In this document: piece by piece, positions 61,967 through 64,000 of the stretch
Numbering within the stretch: position 1 is the stretch's first letter
Layout: each line of letters opens with the position of its first letter
Assembly: GCF_001005085.2 (NCBI RefSeq)
Contig: NZ_LBMU02000070.1
Location: forward strand, 1 to 64,000
DNA length: 64,000 nt
Direction: 5' to 3'
From: Streptomyces humi
GTDB taxonomy: Bacteria; Actinomycetota; Actinomycetes; Streptomycetales; Streptomycetaceae
Notes under the pieces: generated by a model
Seen by the model: only the letters and a program-made list of their open reading frames with translations
What the model was told of the DNA's origin: nothing
Database searches by the model: none
Position numbers and translations under genes: made by a program

Positions 61967-63106
61967 ATGAAGGCGCTGCACGTCATCACGGGGCTCGGGG
62001 TCGGCGGCGCGGAGCAGCAACTGCGGCTGCTCCTCCGCCACCTGCCGGTCCACTGTGATGTGGTCACGCTCACCAACCCCGGTCCGGTCGCGCACGGGCT
62101 GACCGCCGACGGGGTGCGGGTGGTCCATCTCGGGATGGCCGGGAACCGGGACCTGGCCGCGCTGCCCCGGCTGGTCCGGCTGATCCGCCGGGGCCGCTAC
62201 GACCTCGTCCACACCCACCTGTACCGGGCCTGTCTGTACGGGCGGCTCGCCGCCCGTCTCGCGGGGGTCCGGGCCGTCGTCGCCACCGAGCACTCGCTCG
62301 GCGACTCACAGCTGGAAGGGCGTGAACTGACTCCCGGAGTAAGGGCGTTGTACCTCGCGGGCGAGCGGCTCGGCCGGTCCACCGTGGCCGTCACCCCCAC
62401 CGTCGCCGAGCGGCTGCGCCGGTGGGGGGTGCCGGGGCCGCGGATCGAGGTCGTCCCGAACGGCATCGACCTGGAGCGCTTCCGCTTCGACCCGGCCGCC
62501 CGGCGGCGCACCCGGGCCCGCCTCGGGATCCCCGAGGACGCCTATGTCATCGGCGGGGTCGGACGGCTCGCGCCCGGCAAGCGGTTCGGGGTCGCGATCC
62601 GGGCGCTGGCCCAGCTCCCCGAGGACTGCCGGCTGCTGCTGGTGGGCGGGGGCCCGGAGGAGCACATCCTGCGCCGGGTCGCCGAGGCCGCCGGGGTCGC
62701 CGGCCGGGTGCTGTTCACCGGCGAACGCCCGTACGTCTCCGGCAGTCCTGAGGACCCCGACCTGCCCGCGCTCGCCGCCGCCATGGACGTCCTGGTCTCG
62801 CCGTCGGCCGAGGAGGCCTTCGGACTCGCGGTCGTCGAGGCGCTGGCCGCCGGACTGCCGGTGCTCTACACCTCCTGCCCCGCCGTCGAGGACCTGCCGC
62901 CCGCCGCCGCCCCGGGCGCCCGCCGGGTCCGGGGCGGGGCCGGTGCCTACGCCGAGGCGCTCGCCGCCGTCCGCGCCGCCGGACGTGGTCCGCGCACCGC
63001 GCCGGAGGCCGCCCGTCACTACTGCATCACCCGCAGCGCCGCCCAGCTCATGGACGTCTACGCGGCCGCACTCGCCACCTCATCCCAGGGAGTCAGTACG
63101 CCATGA
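61967..63106 (+). CDS. GT4-family glycosyltransferase
   Basis: 379 aa, GT-B fold. N-terminal GLGVGGAEQQLRLLLRHL, a middle HTHLYRACLYGRLAARL, donor domain GVGRLAPGKRFGVAI and E(x7)E in SAEEAFGLAVVEALAAG. It starts directly after the deacetylase stop. Different from the first transferase (55606-56748), so the repeat unit has at least three sugars if each acts once. Specificity unknown. Confidence 0.93.
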   Translation: MKALHVITGLGVGGAEQQLRLLLRHLPVHCDVVTLTNPGPVAHGLTADGVRVVHLGMAGNRDLAALPRLVRLIRRGRYDLVHTHLYRACLYGRLAARLAGVRAVVATEHSLGDSQLEGRELTPGVRALYLAGERLGRSTVAVTPTVAERLRRWGVPGPRIEVVPNGIDLERFRFDPAARRRTRARLGIPEDAYVIGGVGRLAPGKRFGVAIRALAQLPEDCRLLLVGGGPEEHILRRVAEAAGVAGRVLFTGERPYVSGSPEDPDLPALAAAMDVLVSPSAEEAFGLAVVEALAAGLPVLYTSCPAVEDLPPAAAPGARRVRGGAGAYAEALAAVRAAGRGPRTAPEAARHYCITRSAAQLMDVYAAALATSSQGVSTP

Positions 63107-63744
63107 CCGAGAACCCCGTCCGAGCCCCCCGTCCCTTCGCCCGCAAGCTGCCGCCCTGGTCGGTGCTGGCGGCCGGGATCGTCGCCGGCGGCCTGCTGGG
63201 CGGCGCCTACGGCGTGGTCGAGCCGGCCACCTACACGGCGACCAGCTATGTCATCGCCGTCCCCACCGACCGGTCGGACACCGCCACCGCGCAGGGCTTC
63301 GCGCAGGCCTACGGCCGGGTCGCCACCCAGCTCGCGGTGCTCGGGGACGCGCAGCTGTGGGCCGGGGTGCCGGTGAACACCCTGCGGCAGAGCGTGCAGA
63401 CGGAGACCTCGCCGGACGCGCCGATGGTCGCCGTCTCCGCGACCTCGCCGCACGCCCTTCAGGCCGCCGACATGGCGAACGCGGTCGCCCGCTCGCTCAC
63501 CCAGCACGCCAACGACACCAAGGCCGACACCCACGTCGAACTCCTCCAGTTCTCCCGCGCCTCGAAGCCGACCTCGCCCACCTCGGCGTCCCCGAAGGTG
63601 ACCGGTCTGGTGGGTGCGAGCGCGGGCGGGCTGCTGGCCGGCCTGGTGCTGCTGATGCGGCCCCGGCGCCGCCCGGAGGAGACCGCGCCGCAGGCCTCGG
63701 TGCCCGGTCCGGCCGTCGCCGCCGACGTACACGGCCAGCTGTGA
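63103..63744 (+). CDS. Wzz/YveK-type polysaccharide chain-length regulator
   Basis: 213 aa. Membrane segments at about residues 18-40 and 165-187 flank an external domain of about 125 aa, the plan of a chain-length determinant. There is no C-terminal tyrosine-kinase domain, so it resembles the YveK/CapA half of split systems; no kinase gene is seen before the window ends. ATG overlaps the preceding gene by 4 bp. Confidence 0.85.
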   Translation: MTENPVRAPRPFARKLPPWSVLAAGIVAGGLLGGAYGVVEPATYTATSYVIAVPTDRSDTATAQGFAQAYGRVATQLAVLGDAQLWAGVPVNTLRQSVQTETSPDAPMVAVSATSPHALQAADMANAVARSLTQHANDTKADTHVELLQFSRASKPTSPTSASPKVTGLVGASAGGLLAGLVLLMRPRRRPEETAPQASVPGPAVAADVHGQL

Positions 63745-64000
63745 CGACGACGGCCCACCCGACGCTCGCCGCGCACACCACCGAACTCGTCACCGACGAG
63801 CGCGCCTTCGCCGCCCTGGCCCCCGCCTGGGGACGCCTCTACCAGCGGTGCGGCACGGCCACCCCGTTCCAGAGCCACGCCTGGCTGCACTCCTGGTGGC
63901 GCTCCTACGGCGTCCCGGGCCGGCTGCGGCTGATCCTGGTGCGGCACGGCGGTGAACTCGTCGGCGCGGCCCCGCTGATGCTGGTGCGCCGACCGCTGCC
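63741..64000 (+). CDS. BioF2-like (GNAT/FemAB-related) acyltransferase, partial
   Basis: Starts at a GTG overlapping the previous stop (GTGA) and runs off the right edge; 86 codons are visible. The segment WGRLYQRCGTATPFQSHAWL followed by SWWRSYG and LILVRHGGELVGAAPLML is typical of the N-terminus of the CelD/BioF-type acetyltransferase family found in exopolysaccharide clusters. It probably acylates the glycan. The rest of the gene is outside the window. Confidence 0.8.
   Translation, partial: MTTTAHPTLAAHTTELVTDERAFAALAPAWGRLYQRCGTATPFQSHAWLHSWWRSYGVPGRLRLILVRHGGELVGAAPLMLVRRPL

Overview
The window is a very GC-rich actinobacterial chromosome segment, almost certainly from a Streptomyces. 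The evidence is strong third-position GC bias, frequent GTG/TTG starts, ATGA/GTGA stop-start overlaps, chaplin genes, a tyrosinase pair, a csn-type chitosan-oligosaccharide operon, and a PknG signalling cluster. From memory, the gene order resembles the region between about SCO2639 and SCO2705 of S. coelicolor; this was not checked by alignment. There is no prophage, IS element, CRISPR array or rRNA. One tRNA-Arg(UCU) lies at 46695-46767.

Layout. (1) 62-6150: an ECF sigma factor with an overlapping membrane protein (minus), then asd, pepN and a small exported protein (plus). (2) 6156-8887: an FAD monooxygenase and a TetR regulator, divergent across a 14-bp-period repeat array, then a small membrane protein. 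(3) 8888-16353: malQ preceded by a tiny repeat-containing ORF; a PadR/ABC-ATPase/FtsX-permease operon; an HNH endonuclease; an MscS-type channel. (4) 16604-23571: the csnR-E-F-G-H-K operon for uptake and breakdown of chitosan oligosaccharides, with a clear promoter, a perfect 13-bp operator and a terminator. (5) 23801-34822: GlnX, GlnH, a helical protein, PknG, a PP2C phosphatase, a VWA protein and an FHA protein, together an amino-acid-sensing phosphorylation module. (6) 34893-39204: isoaspartate methyltransferase-like protein, truncated haemoglobin, and an operon of ettA, a thioesterase and an unknown protein. (7) 39339-46370 (minus): a Ser-every-third-residue repeat protein, a thioester cell-wall surface protein, ssbB, and a dynamin-like GTPase pair. 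(8) 46695-50189: tRNA-Arg, a GAF/SpoIIE/HATPase phosphatase and a GAF-ANTAR regulator. (9) 50411-54915: two chaplins flanking the tyrosinase operon, a VKOR-type protein and small exported proteins. (10) 55130-64000: an exopolysaccharide or cell-surface glycan cluster that runs off the right edge.

How the genes work together. Much of the window concerns the aerial-growth and cell-surface life of a streptomycete: chaplins for the hydrophobic coat, tyrosinase for melanin, dynamins and SsbB for sporulation septation and segregation, covalently anchored surface protein, and secreted glycan. The rest is nutrient sensing and catabolism (csn, malQ, GlnX/GlnH/PknG). Downstream targets of the PknG module, as known in mycobacteria and corynebacteria, are FHA-type inhibitors of 2-oxoglutarate metabolism; here an FHA protein of different architecture is encoded beside the kinase and its probable phosphatase.

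Most notable items for follow-up: the 14-bp inverted/tandem array with a probably leaderless TetR gene (7617-7891); the Ser-tripeptide repeat protein (39339-39704); the expanded GlnX-GlnH-PknG-PP2C-VWA-FHA module; the perfect 16-bp hairpin in the chpG leader (50343-50381); and the tiny repeat ORF abutting malQ (11282-11491).
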